The notes beneath the pieces are model-generated. The model was not told the origin of the DNA, ran no database searches, and saw nothing but the letters and a program-made list of their open reading frames with translations. The translations under genes were made by a program, and so were the position numbers. DNA of 64,000 nt, taken from assembly GCA_014381725.1 (NCBI GenBank), contig JACNLC010000071.1, positions 1-64,000 on the forward strand, read 5' to 3'. The stretch comes from Fidelibacterota bacterium (GTDB lineage: Bacteria; Fidelibacterota; Marinisomatia; SCGC-AAA003-L08; JACNLC01). Positions 45,810 to 55,259 of the stretch are shown piece after piece. Positions within the stretch are counted from its first letter, which is position 1. Each line of letters opens with the position of its first letter.

Positions 45810-47174
45810 CTACATTGGCATTTCAGAATCTACGGTCTGTGCATGAGTTAAATCTAAATCTCCAAACCAAGCATACTTATCAACAAACGCAACTGGAATA
45901 ACTCCAGTAGGGCCGTTTCTATGTTTACCAATAATAATTTCACCCATACCTTTATCTTCTTCATTCTTGGAATATACAAATTTTCTGTAAATAAATAGAA
46001 CCACATCTGCATCTTGTTCAATTGCTCCACTTTCACGCAGATCTGACATAACAGGACGATGGTTTGTTCTTTTCTCTGGTTCTCGGGAAAGCTGGGACAA
46101 TACAACTACTGGAATATTCAATTCCTTAGCTAAAGCTTTTAATGACCGTGATATTAAACTGATTTCCTGTTGTCGATTTTCTGAACGAGAAGACGCATTT
46201 ATTAATTGTAGATAATCTACAAATAAAATGTCAATATCTTTTTCAGCTTTCAACCGACGAGCTTTTGCTCTAATTTCCATAATACTCAAACCCGGAGAAT
46301 CATCCACATAAATTTTTGCTTCAGATAAAGGACCAGCAGCTTGTGCCAATTTTTTCCAATCTTTTTTTGGTAATCTTGCAGTACGAACTAGATGACTGTC
46401 AACTTTCGCTTCGGCGGTAATTAATCGTTCTACTAACTGACGATTTGCCATTTCAAGACTAAAGAATCCAACGGAGTGCCCATATTCTACTGCAGCATTC
46501 CTCGCCATACCTAATGCTAATGCCGTTTTTCCCATTGAGGGACGAGCGGCCACAATCACCATATCTGATTGTTGAAAACCAGATAAAATATCGTCCAAAC
46601 CATAAATTCCGGATGGAATACCTGTTAAACTTCCATCTTTATTTGTGCCGAATTTATCCAGTACATCATGTAAAATTGGTTCAACATGTTGAAATCCTCC
46701 ACGAGTAGCACCTTGTGAAAGTGAAAATATCACCTGTTCAGCTTTATCCAAAATTTCGGTTACATCATCTTTAGCATCGTAAGCTAGCGATGATAAATCA
46801 ATAGAAGTTTTTATAATTTTACGAAGAATGTGTTTTTCTTGAACAATTTTAGCATAGTATTCTACATTTTCTGCTGATGGTGCTTCTGAAGATAATCCTG
46901 TTATGTAGTAAGCTCCACCAACTGATTCCAAATCACCATTTTTCTTTAATTGATCAATTACACTAATTGTATCTACAGCTTTACTTTTATCAAACAACTC
47001 AATTATACTATTGAATATTTTCCCATTGGCAGATTTATAAAAACTATCCGATTTTAAAATCTGCAGAGCTTTGGGTACAGCTTCTTTTTCAATAAGCATA
47101 CATCCAATAGTAGCTTGTTCAGCTTCAACAGCTTGTGGTGGTAATCGTAAACTTTGTTCTTTATTTGCTGGCAT
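45810..47174 (-). CDS. dnaB: Replicative DNA helicase DnaB
   Basis: 454 residues. The N-terminal helical domain has LPPQAVEAEQATIGCMLIE, the RecA-like core has Walker A ARPSMGKTALALGMA and Walker B DILFVDYLQLI, with SRSLKALAKELNIPV after it. It unwinds DNA at the fork as a hexamer. No intein is present. It sits 2 nt downstream of udg and 2 nt upstream of rel. Confidence 0.96.
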   Translation of the reverse strand: MPANKEQSLRLPPQAVEAEQATIGCMLIEKEAVPKALQILKSDSFYKSANGKIFNSIIELFDKSKAVDTISVIDQLKKNGDLESVGGAYYITGLSSEAPSAENVEYYAKIVQEKHILRKIIKTSIDLSSLAYDAKDDVTEILDKAEQVIFSLSQGATRGGFQHVEPILHDVLDKFGTNKDGSLTGIPSGIYGLDDILSGFQQSDMVIVAARPSMGKTALALGMARNAAVEYGHSVGFFSLEMANRQLVERLITAEAKVDSHLVRTARLPKKDWKKLAQAAGPLSEAKIYVDDSPGLSIMEIRAKARRLKAEKDIDILFVDYLQLINASSRSENRQQEISLISRSLKALAKELNIPVVVLSQLSREPEKRTNHRPVMSDLRESGAIEQDADVVLFIYRKFVYSKNEEDKGMGEIIIGKHRNGPTGVIPVAFVDKYAWFGDLDLTHAQTVDSEMPM

Positions 47175-47176
47175 GA

Positions 47177-47854
47177 CTACCCCTTATTCAAATAATTATC
47201 TCTGATTTTTTGGAAATCTTCCCAGCAAGGTCGTTTAAACGCAGGATTTCTAAGCAATGCCGCAGGATGATAAGTTACTATCGCATCAATCCCCTCGTAT
47301 GAATAAGATTGTTTACGCATTTCACCTAATGGTAAATCAACTTTTAGTAAGGTTTTTGCAGCAACTCTACCTAAAGCAACAATAAGTTTCGGCTCGATTA
47401 TTTTCAATTGAGTTTTAAGATAAGGTTCGCACTGTTCAACTTCTGATGTGTTTGGATTTCTATTATCAGGTGGACGACATTTAAGAACATTACAAATGTA
47501 AATATCGTCTCTTGTGAGATTTATTGCAGCGATAATTTTATCGAGTAATTTCCCAGCTCTTCCTACGAATGGTTCTCCAAGCAGATCTTCCTGTTTTCCG
47601 GGAGCTTCTCCAACAAACACAATATCCGCAGAGGGATTCCCAACTCCAAAAACAAAGTTTGTCCTTATTGAATGAAGTGAACACTTTTCACAATCACTTA
47701 TTTGATTGGAATATTCAACAAGTGATGATGAAACTTCACTAGAATTTGATTCTGCTTCAATATCAGAAATATCCTTTGACAAATATAGTTTATCCCCAAG
47801 TAAATCTTTGGTTTGTTCTAGATATGACGAAATAGTCGGGGAAACTTTTTTCAA
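47177..47854 (-). CDS. Uracil-DNA glycosylase, family 4
   Basis: 225 residues; the TTG at 47854 is the only plausible start, 3 nt after the rpoZ stop. It removes uracil from DNA. The family 4 pattern is visible: CEKCSLHS (Fe-S cysteines), [19 protein letters not shown] (motif 1), the CRPPDNRNP Cys, and HPAALLRNP (motif 2). A fourth Cys at EQCEPYL completes the [4Fe-4S] set. The first ~65 residues are less conserved and Ser/Glu-rich. Confidence 0.92.
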   Translation of the reverse strand: MKKVSPTISSYLEQTKDLLGDKLYLSKDISDIEAESNSSEVSSSLVEYSNQISDCEKCSLHSIRTNFVFGVGNPSADIVFVGEAPGKQEDLLGEPFVGRAGKLLDKIIAAINLTRDDIYICNVLKCRPPDNRNPNTSEVEQCEPYLKTQLKIIEPKLIVALGRVAAKTLLKVDLPLGEMRKQSYSYEGIDAIVTYHPAALLRNPAFKRPCWEDFQKIRDNYLNKG

Positions 47855-47857
47855 AAT

Positions 47858-48142
47858 TTACTCTGTTTTATCTTCTATTTTTTTACCATCAGTCCACTCT
47901 AATTTGCCATCTACAAATTCTTCTAGAGCAACAACAATTGGTTTTTCATGTTCAACAAAGTCTTCTCTTAGAGAAACTTCACCTGTAAAATACTCATCGT
48001 CACTTACAGCTTCAACAGGATCTAATTTTACAACTCTTGAATCTACAATCTGTTTTGAGCGCTTTGCGGACACGATAACACTACTGTAAGTATCTTCTGA
48101 TTGTGCTAATAATTTACTAAAAGGAACTGTTTTTAATTTCAT
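47858..48142 (-). CDS. rpoZ: RNA polymerase omega subunit
   Basis: 94 residues. The core TYSSVIVSAKRSKQI matches the conserved omega helix (xxVxxAxxRAxQI), and KPIVVALEEFVDGKL is the usual downstream segment. The middle (about 45-65) is acidic. It overlaps gmk by 4 nt (ATGA), the classic gmk-rpoZ arrangement. It helps assemble the beta' subunit and binds ppGpp in some bacteria, interesting beside rel. Confidence 0.88.
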   Translation of the reverse strand: MKLKTVPFSKLLAQSEDTYSSVIVSAKRSKQIVDSRVVKLDPVEAVSDDEYFTGEVSLREDFVEHEKPIVVALEEFVDGKLEWTDGKKIEDKTE

Positions 48143-48720
48143 TTGGATGCCTCCTTAATCATTTTTTCTACTTCATCGACTGTTTGGTCTAAATCTTCAT
48201 TGACCACAACTTTACTAAATTTCTCCTTAAATTCCATTTCAATTTGGAATCTTTTTAATCTACGCTTTATGATGGTTAGGGATTCTTTCCCTCTCTTAAC
48301 CAATCTATCTTCAAGAACCTCTAATTGATCATCAATTTCTTCCCCAGGTGGTTCGATAAAAATGGATAGCGTTTCATCAGGAAATTCTTCCATTATTGTA
48401 GTTCCACCTTTAACATCAATATCCAACATCAGAATTTGCTCATTATCCAAAGCATCTTCAAGTGGGCCAATTAATGTTCCATATTTACTGCCGTGAACCC
48501 ATTCCCACTCGACGAAATCACCAAATTTAACATAATGCTCAAATTTGTCAACATCCATGAAAATGTAATCTTCCCCATCTACTTCGCCTTCTCGAGGTTG
48601 GCGAGTTGTAGCTGATACAGAGAATTTCCACTCAGGATTCCGTTCTGATAATTTCCTGCAAATGGTAGTTTTTCCAGTACCTGATGGTGCAGATAAAACA
48701 ACTAATAATCCTTTACTCAT
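48139..48720 (-). CDS. gmk: Guanylate kinase
   Basis: 193 residues. The P-loop is SAPSGTGKTTICRKL, and SVSATTRQPREGEVDGEDY and GSKYGTL bind GMP. It makes GDP from GMP. It overlaps yicC at its start and rpoZ at its end, both ATGA. Confidence 0.96.
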   Translation of the reverse strand: MSKGLLVVLSAPSGTGKTTICRKLSERNPEWKFSVSATTRQPREGEVDGEDYIFMDVDKFEHYVKFGDFVEWEWVHGSKYGTLIGPLEDALDNEQILMLDIDVKGGTTIMEEFPDETLSIFIEPPGEEIDDQLEVLEDRLVKRGKESLTIIKRRLKRFQIEMEFKEKFSKVVVNEDLDQTVDEVEKMIKEASK

Positions 48721-49592
48721 AATATATTTTGAACCTGTTCTCTAATGTTTTCTAATTCACTTTTCATATCAACAACCAGATGGCTAATTTTTACATTATC
48801 AGTTTTAGAGCCAATTGTGTTGATCTCTCTACCCATCTCTTGAAGAAGAAAATTCATCTTTTTACCCGAAGATTCTTCTCCAGATAAGTAATCTCTAAAT
48901 AAATCTATATGACTTTGTAAACGAACTTGTTCCTCAGTAATATCTCGTTTTTCAGCAATGATTGCAACTTCTTGATATAACCTATTTTCATCCAAACTAA
49001 AATCCGAAACAAGTTGTTTCATCTTTTCATTGTACCGATTCTGATATTCATCTCGGAATTCTTTATCATTTTTCTTTACCTCTGCGAGGATATTATCCAC
49101 AGAATCTACCCTGTTTTCAATATCTTTTTGCAGATTTACACCCTCAATATTGCGCATTTTTATCAATTCTTCCAACGCAATTTTTAATCCATCAAAAAAA
49201 ACTTTTTTAAGGCTTTCCTCATCAACAACAGATTTATTCTCAAGAACATTTGGTAGCGAAAGAAATTGTTCTAAAGGAAAATCTCTGTTTGTATCGACAG
49301 TAGCTTGCAATTCTTTAACAATCTCCTGATACTGATACAACTTTTCTTTATTTAGTTTTGGAGTTGCATCCAAATTAACAAAAGAATCTTTATCAATAGA
49401 AATATTAACAGAACCACGGATACACAAATTCTTCACAACTTTAGAAATTTCATCTTCAAATTGATAAAACAATTTAGGCATTCGCATATTCAAATCAAAA
49501 TACCTATTATTTACCGATTTTATCTCTATGGTTAAAGTGATTAAGTCCGTTTTGACTTCACTCTTTCCATAACCTGTCATACTAACTACCAT
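48717..49592 (-). CDS. YicC/YloC family endoribonuclease
   Basis: 291 residues from the ATG at 49592, which has a GGAG 8 nt upstream; a TTG at 49601 is a longer alternative. The N-terminus VVSMTGYGKSEV and EIKSVNNRYFDLNMRMP are YicC signatures, and the C-terminal GKKMNFLLQEMGREINTIGSK is the DUF1732 end. E. coli YicC has been reported to be an RNase involved in small-RNA turnover. It heads the long operon that runs to 41029. Confidence 0.92.
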   Translation of the reverse strand: MVVSMTGYGKSEVKTDLITLTIEIKSVNNRYFDLNMRMPKLFYQFEDEISKVVKNLCIRGSVNISIDKDSFVNLDATPKLNKEKLYQYQEIVKELQATVDTNRDFPLEQFLSLPNVLENKSVVDEESLKKVFFDGLKIALEELIKMRNIEGVNLQKDIENRVDSVDNILAEVKKNDKEFRDEYQNRYNEKMKQLVSDFSLDENRLYQEVAIIAEKRDITEEQVRLQSHIDLFRDYLSGEESSGKKMNFLLQEMGREINTIGSKTDNVKISHLVVDMKSELENIREQVQNIL

Positions 49593-49801
49593 TAATTGCA
49601 CTCCAAAATGGGTGAAAATATAATAACTTTATCATTTACAAACAGATAGAAAAATTTACATCTGCAAAAAATGTTGAAAATAATAAATTCCCTTACCTAC
49701 AAAATATTAACTGCTTATCTCAAATACCGTCCCTTCGAGACACCCTTCTGATGGGAATTAAAGAGCTGTCAGTCTCCAGTCTCCTATCTCCAGTCTCTGA
49801 A

Positions 49802-50788
49802 TTACGGTTCAAAAATATCATTTAGTTCTTTCAAATTATTAAAATGTAATCCAACACTTATCTGATGCGATGCATTAAACGGAGTTTCTAAAGGTGAAGA
49901 AACAAACGCATAGTCAAAATCTAACAGATTGTGTTTTATTCCAAATCCTAATGAATACGGATATAAACTAGATGATCCTGCTCGTATGCTTATCATCTCA
50001 AATATCGTATATTCAAATCCAAAATGGTATTCTACTGTGTGCCAAAGAATGTTCAATCCACTATTAGAATATTCACCTAAAAAACGAGTTCCAAAATCTG
50101 CAGATAAAGTTAAATTACCATTTGAATAATGTTGACCAATAACAACCCTTGGTGGTATGATTTCTGTAGTGCCTGTATTCCAGTGGATAACCGTTGAGGT
50201 TACATCTTGTATGAACACCCCCAAAGCCAAATTTGAAGATAATTCACTCTGGGAACCAATATCTAAACCAATCCCATATCCGTAGTAAGAATCTATTGAA
50301 CTATAATAAGTTTTTAGATTCACACCAATTTTGTGTTTCTTAAAAAATTTATTTGAATAGGAAGTTATAAATCCGATTTCCTGATGGTCAAAATATGTAA
50401 TTTGGCTGTAATCAATCGGGATGTCAGAAACATAGTTCGGAATTGCATCGGCAGTATTTGGAATATCTTCCACCGCTCTACGAATGAAACCAAATGACAA
50501 ACTATTGCCGAATTTTAACAGAAAAGACTTAGCAAGTAAATTTACTTTTACTAGTCCAGAAAATAAATCTTGATGAGAAAAGAAAATTGTATTTGTTGCA
50601 TTTTCGTCTAAATTTGCGGGATTGGTAAAAATTGCTTGAGGTCCCACTCCAAAACTTACTCCAGTTTGCCCCATAGCATTTAGCCGAGAATCTTTTGCAA
50701 ATTCAAAAATCTCTCCACCATATTTTACTACTTCGGCAGAAAATATTTGTCCAATAAATAGCAAAATTATTAACGCAAATTTTCTCAT
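49802..50788 (-). CDS. PorV/UPF0164-like outer-membrane protein
   Basis: 328 residues with a signal peptide (about 1-18). The mature start (GGEIFEFAKDSRLNAMGQTGVSF, given here in part as DSRLNAMGQTGVS) and AIFTNPANLDENATN follow the PorV/PorQ/UPF0164 pattern, and the rest is barrel-like with FGFEYTIFEMISIRAG. PorV works with type IX secretion in Bacteroidota as a shuttle, but many homologues are uncharacterised. Its ATG overlaps the mutS stop (TAATG). It shares the NPA-L motif with the N-terminal half of the SppA fusion. Confidence 0.75.
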   Translation of the reverse strand: MRKFALIILLFIGQIFSAEVVKYGGEIFEFAKDSRLNAMGQTGVSFGVGPQAIFTNPANLDENATNTIFFSHQDLFSGLVKVNLLAKSFLLKFGNSLSFGFIRRAVEDIPNTADAIPNYVSDIPIDYSQITYFDHQEIGFITSYSNKFFKKHKIGVNLKTYYSSIDSYYGYGIGLDIGSQSELSSNLALGVFIQDVTSTVIHWNTGTTEIIPPRVVIGQHYSNGNLTLSADFGTRFLGEYSNSGLNILWHTVEYHFGFEYTIFEMISIRAGSSSLYPYSLGFGIKHNLLDFDYAFVSSPLETPFNASHQISVGLHFNNLKELNDIFEP

Positions 50789-53382
50789 TAACTCAGTCCG
50801 TGTTTTTTCTTTAATTTATCAAGTTCTGTCAACGCTTCCAATGGAGTCAATTGATTCACATCCAATTCTTCTAATTCTTGTTTCAATTTATTTTCTTCTT
50901 CTTCAAAAAGTCCAATCTGTGAAATGTTTTTTACTTCCAAAGACGCAGAAGGTTTCGAGTTTTCAGTGCTCATCAGTTGATTCAATATCTCGCTTGAACG
51001 CTGAATTACCGATTTGGGTAATCCAGCCATTTCTGCAACATGCACTCCGTAACTTTTATCAGCTCCACCATCTATAATTTTTCGCAAGAAAATTACTCGA
51101 TTCCCATATTCTTTTACAGCAACATTCAGATTAAACGCTCTTGGCAATTCGTCGGCAAGTTCAACGAGTTCGTGGTAATGCGTCGCAAACACAGTTTTAG
51201 CTGATACATCAGAAAAGTTATGCAAGTATTCGGTAACAGCCCACGCAATTGCAAGACCATCATAAGTGGAAGTTCCTCTGCCGATTTCATCCAATAATAT
51301 CAAACTTTTAGGAGTTGCATTATTTAGAATATTAGCTGTTTCGTTCATCTCTACCAAAAAAGTTGATTCTCCTCCAGCTAAATTATCACTTGCTCCCACC
51401 CGAGTAAATAATTTATCTACAATTCCAATTTTGACAGTTTGTGCTGGGACAAAACAACCTATTTGAGCCATAATCACAACTAAACCAATTTGTCGTAAAT
51501 ATGTGCTTTTACCAGCCATATTCGGTCCTGTTAAAATAGCAATTTGCTTATTCTCATTTTCCAATTCAAGGTCGTTAGGAATAAAACTATCTCCAATTGG
51601 TAATAATTTTTCCACTACAGGATGGCGAGATTCTTTAAGTAACAATTCAGTGTCATCATTTATCTTAGGTCGGATATATTCATTTTGAAGTGCAATTTCA
51701 CCGAGTGCTGATGCAATATCAAGTTTTGCCAAAATTTCGGCATTTTGTTGAATAGGTTTAGCAAACTTCAAAACATCATCTCTTAGTTGTTGGAAATACT
51801 TAGCTTCCAACGAAATTATTTTTTCTTCTGCAGATAAAATCTTGTTCTCATATTCTTTGAGTTCGGGAGTGAAATATCTTTCAGCATTGGTCAATGTTTG
51901 TTTGCGAATATAATTCTCAGGGACTTTATTCTGATGAGTTTTTGTTACTTCAATATAATACCCAAAAACACGATTGTAACCAACTTTTAAACTCGGAATA
52001 CTAGTTTTTTGTTGCTCTTCCGCCTGATATTTTATTAGCCAATCAGTCGCATTTTGCGATAACTCACGATATTCATCAAGTTCTTTAGAAAATCCCTCAC
52101 GAATATATCCACCTTTTGCAGTATTTACAGGAGGTTCATCCGAGAGAGTATTCTGAATAGTTTTTACTACAACATCTGTATTTTCTGCTTGTTTTAGCAG
52201 ATTGACAATACACTGTTCATTTTTACCAAACACTTGCTGAAATACTGGAATTTTAGACAACGATATTCCTAACTGAACTACATCTCTTGGAGTTGCTTTT
52301 TGGGTTGATAATCTCACCAAAATTCGCTCGATATCGGAAACTTCTTTGAGAGTTTGTTTAATTTCTTTACATAAATGATGGTCATTAACAAAAGTTTGGA
52401 CTCTCTCTAATCTCTTTTCAATTTCAGTTTTGTCGGTTAATGGTCTGCGAAGCCATTGCTTTAGCAACCGACTCCCAGATGATGTAACAGTTTTGTCTAT
52501 AACGCTTATGAGAGTACCGTGAATCCCTTGAGTGGCAAGCGATTTGAACAATTCCAAATTTCGAACGGTAAATGTGTCTAATGACATTATTCCATCTTCC
52601 TGAATTACAGAAACAGAAGTAATGTGTGTAGTTTTTCCATTAAAATTGTGATTGATATAATGCAACGCCATACCCGAAGCAGAAATTGCAAGATTCAAAT
52701 CCTCCAATCCGAATCCCTTTAGATTTTGTGTTGCAAAATGTTCGGTTAATATTTCATATGTTGTAGAATATTCGGCTGTCCAATCTTGGCAAGTAGTAAT
52801 GAAAAACTGGTTGTTTCCAATGATGTTCTGCAAAAGATGTTTTTGGCTTTCAGAAATAATTATTTCAGAAACTTGAAATTGTTTGAGCATATTCACTATA
52901 TGACTCGTATTTGATTCACCGGTTTGAAACTCTCCGGTTGAATGGTCTAATAGAGAAATACCAAATTTATCTTTTTCAAACACAATACTTGCTAAATAAT
53001 TATTCTCCCGCTTATCGAGATATTTCTCTGACAATGCTGTCCCGGGAGATAGCACTTCTACAACTTCTCGTTTTACAATTCCCTTGGCAAGTTTTGGGTC
53101 TTCAACTTGCTCGCAAATAGCAACTCGATGTCCGGCCTTTAGTAGTTTGTGTAAGTATTGGTCGAGTGCGTGATATGGAAATCCTGCAAGTGGAACTGAT
53201 GATGCTGCACCATTTGCTCTTTTTGTTAGTGTAATTCCTAAAACTTCTGAAGCAATTTTAGCATCTTTTTCAAATGTTTCATAAAAATCTCCCAATCTGA
53301 AAAGCATTAAAGTATCTGGGTGAGCTTTCTTCGCATCCCAAAATTGTTTCATTACAGGAGTTGCACCTTTAGACCGTGTCAT
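50788..53382 (-). CDS. mutS: DNA mismatch repair protein MutS
   Basis: 864 residues, standard MutS1. The mismatch-binding FYETF (with the Phe-x-Glu wedge) is near residue 32. The ATPase has Walker A GPNMAGKSTYLRQ, ESTFLVEMNETA, LILLDEIGRGTSTYDG and FATHYHEL. The C-terminal ~50 residues hold a Leu/Glu-rich dimer/tetramer part. It recognises mismatches. It overlaps selB (TAATG) and the PorV-like gene. Confidence 0.97.
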   Translation of the reverse strand: MTRSKGATPVMKQFWDAKKAHPDTLMLFRLGDFYETFEKDAKIASEVLGITLTKRANGAASSVPLAGFPYHALDQYLHKLLKAGHRVAICEQVEDPKLAKGIVKREVVEVLSPGTALSEKYLDKRENNYLASIVFEKDKFGISLLDHSTGEFQTGESNTSHIVNMLKQFQVSEIIISESQKHLLQNIIGNNQFFITTCQDWTAEYSTTYEILTEHFATQNLKGFGLEDLNLAISASGMALHYINHNFNGKTTHITSVSVIQEDGIMSLDTFTVRNLELFKSLATQGIHGTLISVIDKTVTSSGSRLLKQWLRRPLTDKTEIEKRLERVQTFVNDHHLCKEIKQTLKEVSDIERILVRLSTQKATPRDVVQLGISLSKIPVFQQVFGKNEQCIVNLLKQAENTDVVVKTIQNTLSDEPPVNTAKGGYIREGFSKELDEYRELSQNATDWLIKYQAEEQQKTSIPSLKVGYNRVFGYYIEVTKTHQNKVPENYIRKQTLTNAERYFTPELKEYENKILSAEEKIISLEAKYFQQLRDDVLKFAKPIQQNAEILAKLDIASALGEIALQNEYIRPKINDDTELLLKESRHPVVEKLLPIGDSFIPNDLELENENKQIAILTGPNMAGKSTYLRQIGLVVIMAQIGCFVPAQTVKIGIVDKLFTRVGASDNLAGGESTFLVEMNETANILNNATPKSLILLDEIGRGTSTYDGLAIAWAVTEYLHNFSDVSAKTVFATHYHELVELADELPRAFNLNVAVKEYGNRVIFLRKIIDGGADKSYGVHVAEMAGLPKSVIQRSSEILNQLMSTENSKPSASLEVKNISQIGLFEEEENKLKQELEELDVNQLTPLEALTELDKLKKKHGLS

Positions 53383-55259
53383 TATCTCGCTACCAACTTT
53401 CGCTCGTTACCAACACGGTAAGTAATTTTCAGCTTATCAAAATATTCCAAAAGAGGAACAGCATATTTTCTTGTAGTTTTCGCCAAATCTTTAAACTGTG
53501 GAACGGAAATTGTGTCGTTATCAGAAAAATGTTCTACAACTTTGTTCTTTAATCTTGTGAAATTATTATTAGTAAAAATTAAACTACCATCCAAAGTAAT
53601 AATTTTATCCATTTCACTTGCAATTTTAAGTAACTGTTTTGCTTCTTTTTCACTCTTTTTAACTTTCTTTGATAAATCTGTTAGATTAGATGATGCAAAT
53701 CCTTCATTATCTAATATTTCTATAATCCTCTGCAAAGTTTTCTCTTCATCATCGGACAATTGAATAGAATGAGAGGATAACGATAAATGTTCATCCTTTT
53801 GCTTCAGTATTCCATCTTGCTCCATCATTTTAAGAATGAACTCAATAAATCGTTCATCACCATTGAGTAATTGAAATATTTCCTTTTTTAGAACTCCGCT
53901 TCTATATTTGTTCTTTTTGTGCGATTTTTCCAAAAAGTTGATTATTGTCTGCTGAATTTCATCAAGCTGAGAAGTTGATACTAGCAACTTTTCACTTTTG
54001 CTTGAAATCCACTTCAAATTTTTATTTTCATCTACAAGTTGCTGAATTTTTCTAGATGAAATTCCAAGTTTTAGCTTCAATCGTTTTTCATTTAGTGGAT
54101 TAACAGACTCGTAACTAACTATTAACTCAAATCTTTTTGTTAAATTTGAATCGAATAAATCTTTTACTTTTTGACTTGCGAATTTCCATTTTTCTGGAGG
54201 TTTGTTATCTAAAACAACTCCACCACCAATCGTTAAAATCGGTGAATAAGTTCGGATGATAAATTTATCGCCAATACTTGCCGGAAGCGGTTTTTCCAAT
54301 TTTAATATTGCCGGTTTCTGTTCACCAGGTTTGATGAGTTTATCATTAATAATTGAAACCCGAGCCATCACTTGTTCTGTGCCTAAATGGACTCTAATCC
54401 GCTGATTTTGAGCAACTGGTTTTTTGACGGTTTTTAATAAATGGATGTCAACACCAATTTGGTTGGTAGATTGAAAATATCCTTGTGCAGAAATTTGGAA
54501 TCCTCGTTCAATTTCATCTGTATCAACTGTTGCGAGATTTACAGCTCCCCTATCACCCAAAGCGATTTTGTCAACTTTTTGTGTATGACTTTGCAATCCG
54601 CGTATTTTAAGCTTCATTCCCGATGGGAGCAACTCCACAGTATCGCCGATTTTGGCAGAACCCGATGTTACAGTTCCTGTGATAACAGTTCCAAATCCCT
54701 TTTTGGTGAAAATGCGGTCAATTGGTAATCTGAAAATTTCTCTATCCATCTTTTTGGGGATGTTCTCGCACATCTTCAATATTGTAGCACGAAGCTCTTC
54801 AATTCCATTGTTTTGCACAGCAGAAACACGAACTATCGGAGCATTTTCCAAAAATGTATTGCTCACCATTTCTTGTATGTCCAATTCTACTAGATCAATC
54901 CAATCGTCATCTACTAAATCAATTTTATTTAGTGCAATACACCCGACTTTAACATCGAGTAATTTTAGAATGTCAAAATGCTCACGGGTTTGGGGCATCA
55001 CTCCGTCATCAGCGGCAATTACAAGCAACGCAGCATCAACTGCACTTGCTCCAGCCATCATATTTTTAACAAACTTTTCGTGACCGGGAACATCAATTAA
55101 TGTAATTTCATCGGACAGAAATGCGAATCCGATATCAATTGTCATTCCTCTACGAATTTCTTCTTCTAGTCTATCTGTATTTACTCCGGTTAGTGCGTGG
55201 ACAACCGCTGTTTTTCCGTGGTCAATATGTCCGGATAAACCTATGACAATTTGATTCAA
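53382..55259 (-). CDS. selB: Selenocysteine-specific elongation factor SelB
   Basis: 625 residues. The GTPase domain has GHIDHGKTAVVHALTG, DVPGHEKFVKNM and NKIDLVDD; domains II-III follow, and the C-terminal ~250 residues are winged helices that bind the SECIS RNA. It carries selenocysteyl-tRNA to UGA. It overlaps selA by ATGA. It shows that the organism can make selenoproteins, but no selenoprotein gene, selC or selD is seen here. Confidence 0.95.
   Translation of the reverse strand: MNQIVIGLSGHIDHGKTAVVHALTGVNTDRLEEEIRRGMTIDIGFAFLSDEITLIDVPGHEKFVKNMMAGASAVDAALLVIAADDGVMPQTREHFDILKLLDVKVGCIALNKIDLVDDDWIDLVELDIQEMVSNTFLENAPIVRVSAVQNNGIEELRATILKMCENIPKKMDREIFRLPIDRIFTKKGFGTVITGTVTSGSAKIGDTVELLPSGMKLKIRGLQSHTQKVDKIALGDRGAVNLATVDTDEIERGFQISAQGYFQSTNQIGVDIHLLKTVKKPVAQNQRIRVHLGTEQVMARVSIINDKLIKPGEQKPAILKLEKPLPASIGDKFIIRTYSPILTIGGGVVLDNKPPEKWKFASQKVKDLFDSNLTKRFELIVSYESVNPLNEKRLKLKLGISSRKIQQLVDENKNLKWISSKSEKLLVSTSQLDEIQQTIINFLEKSHKKNKYRSGVLKKEIFQLLNGDERFIEFILKMMEQDGILKQKDEHLSLSSHSIQLSDDEEKTLQRIIEILDNEGFASSNLTDLSKKVKKSEKEAKQLLKIASEMDKIITLDGSLIFTNNNFTRLKNKVVEHFSDNDTISVPQFKDLAKTTRKYAVPLLEYFDKLKITYRVGNERKLVAR

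Noticed and set aside
49769..49797. Tandem CCAGTCTCC units as a CRISPR array
   Set aside because: The units are shorter than 15 nt, degenerate, without spacers, and no cas gene is nearby.
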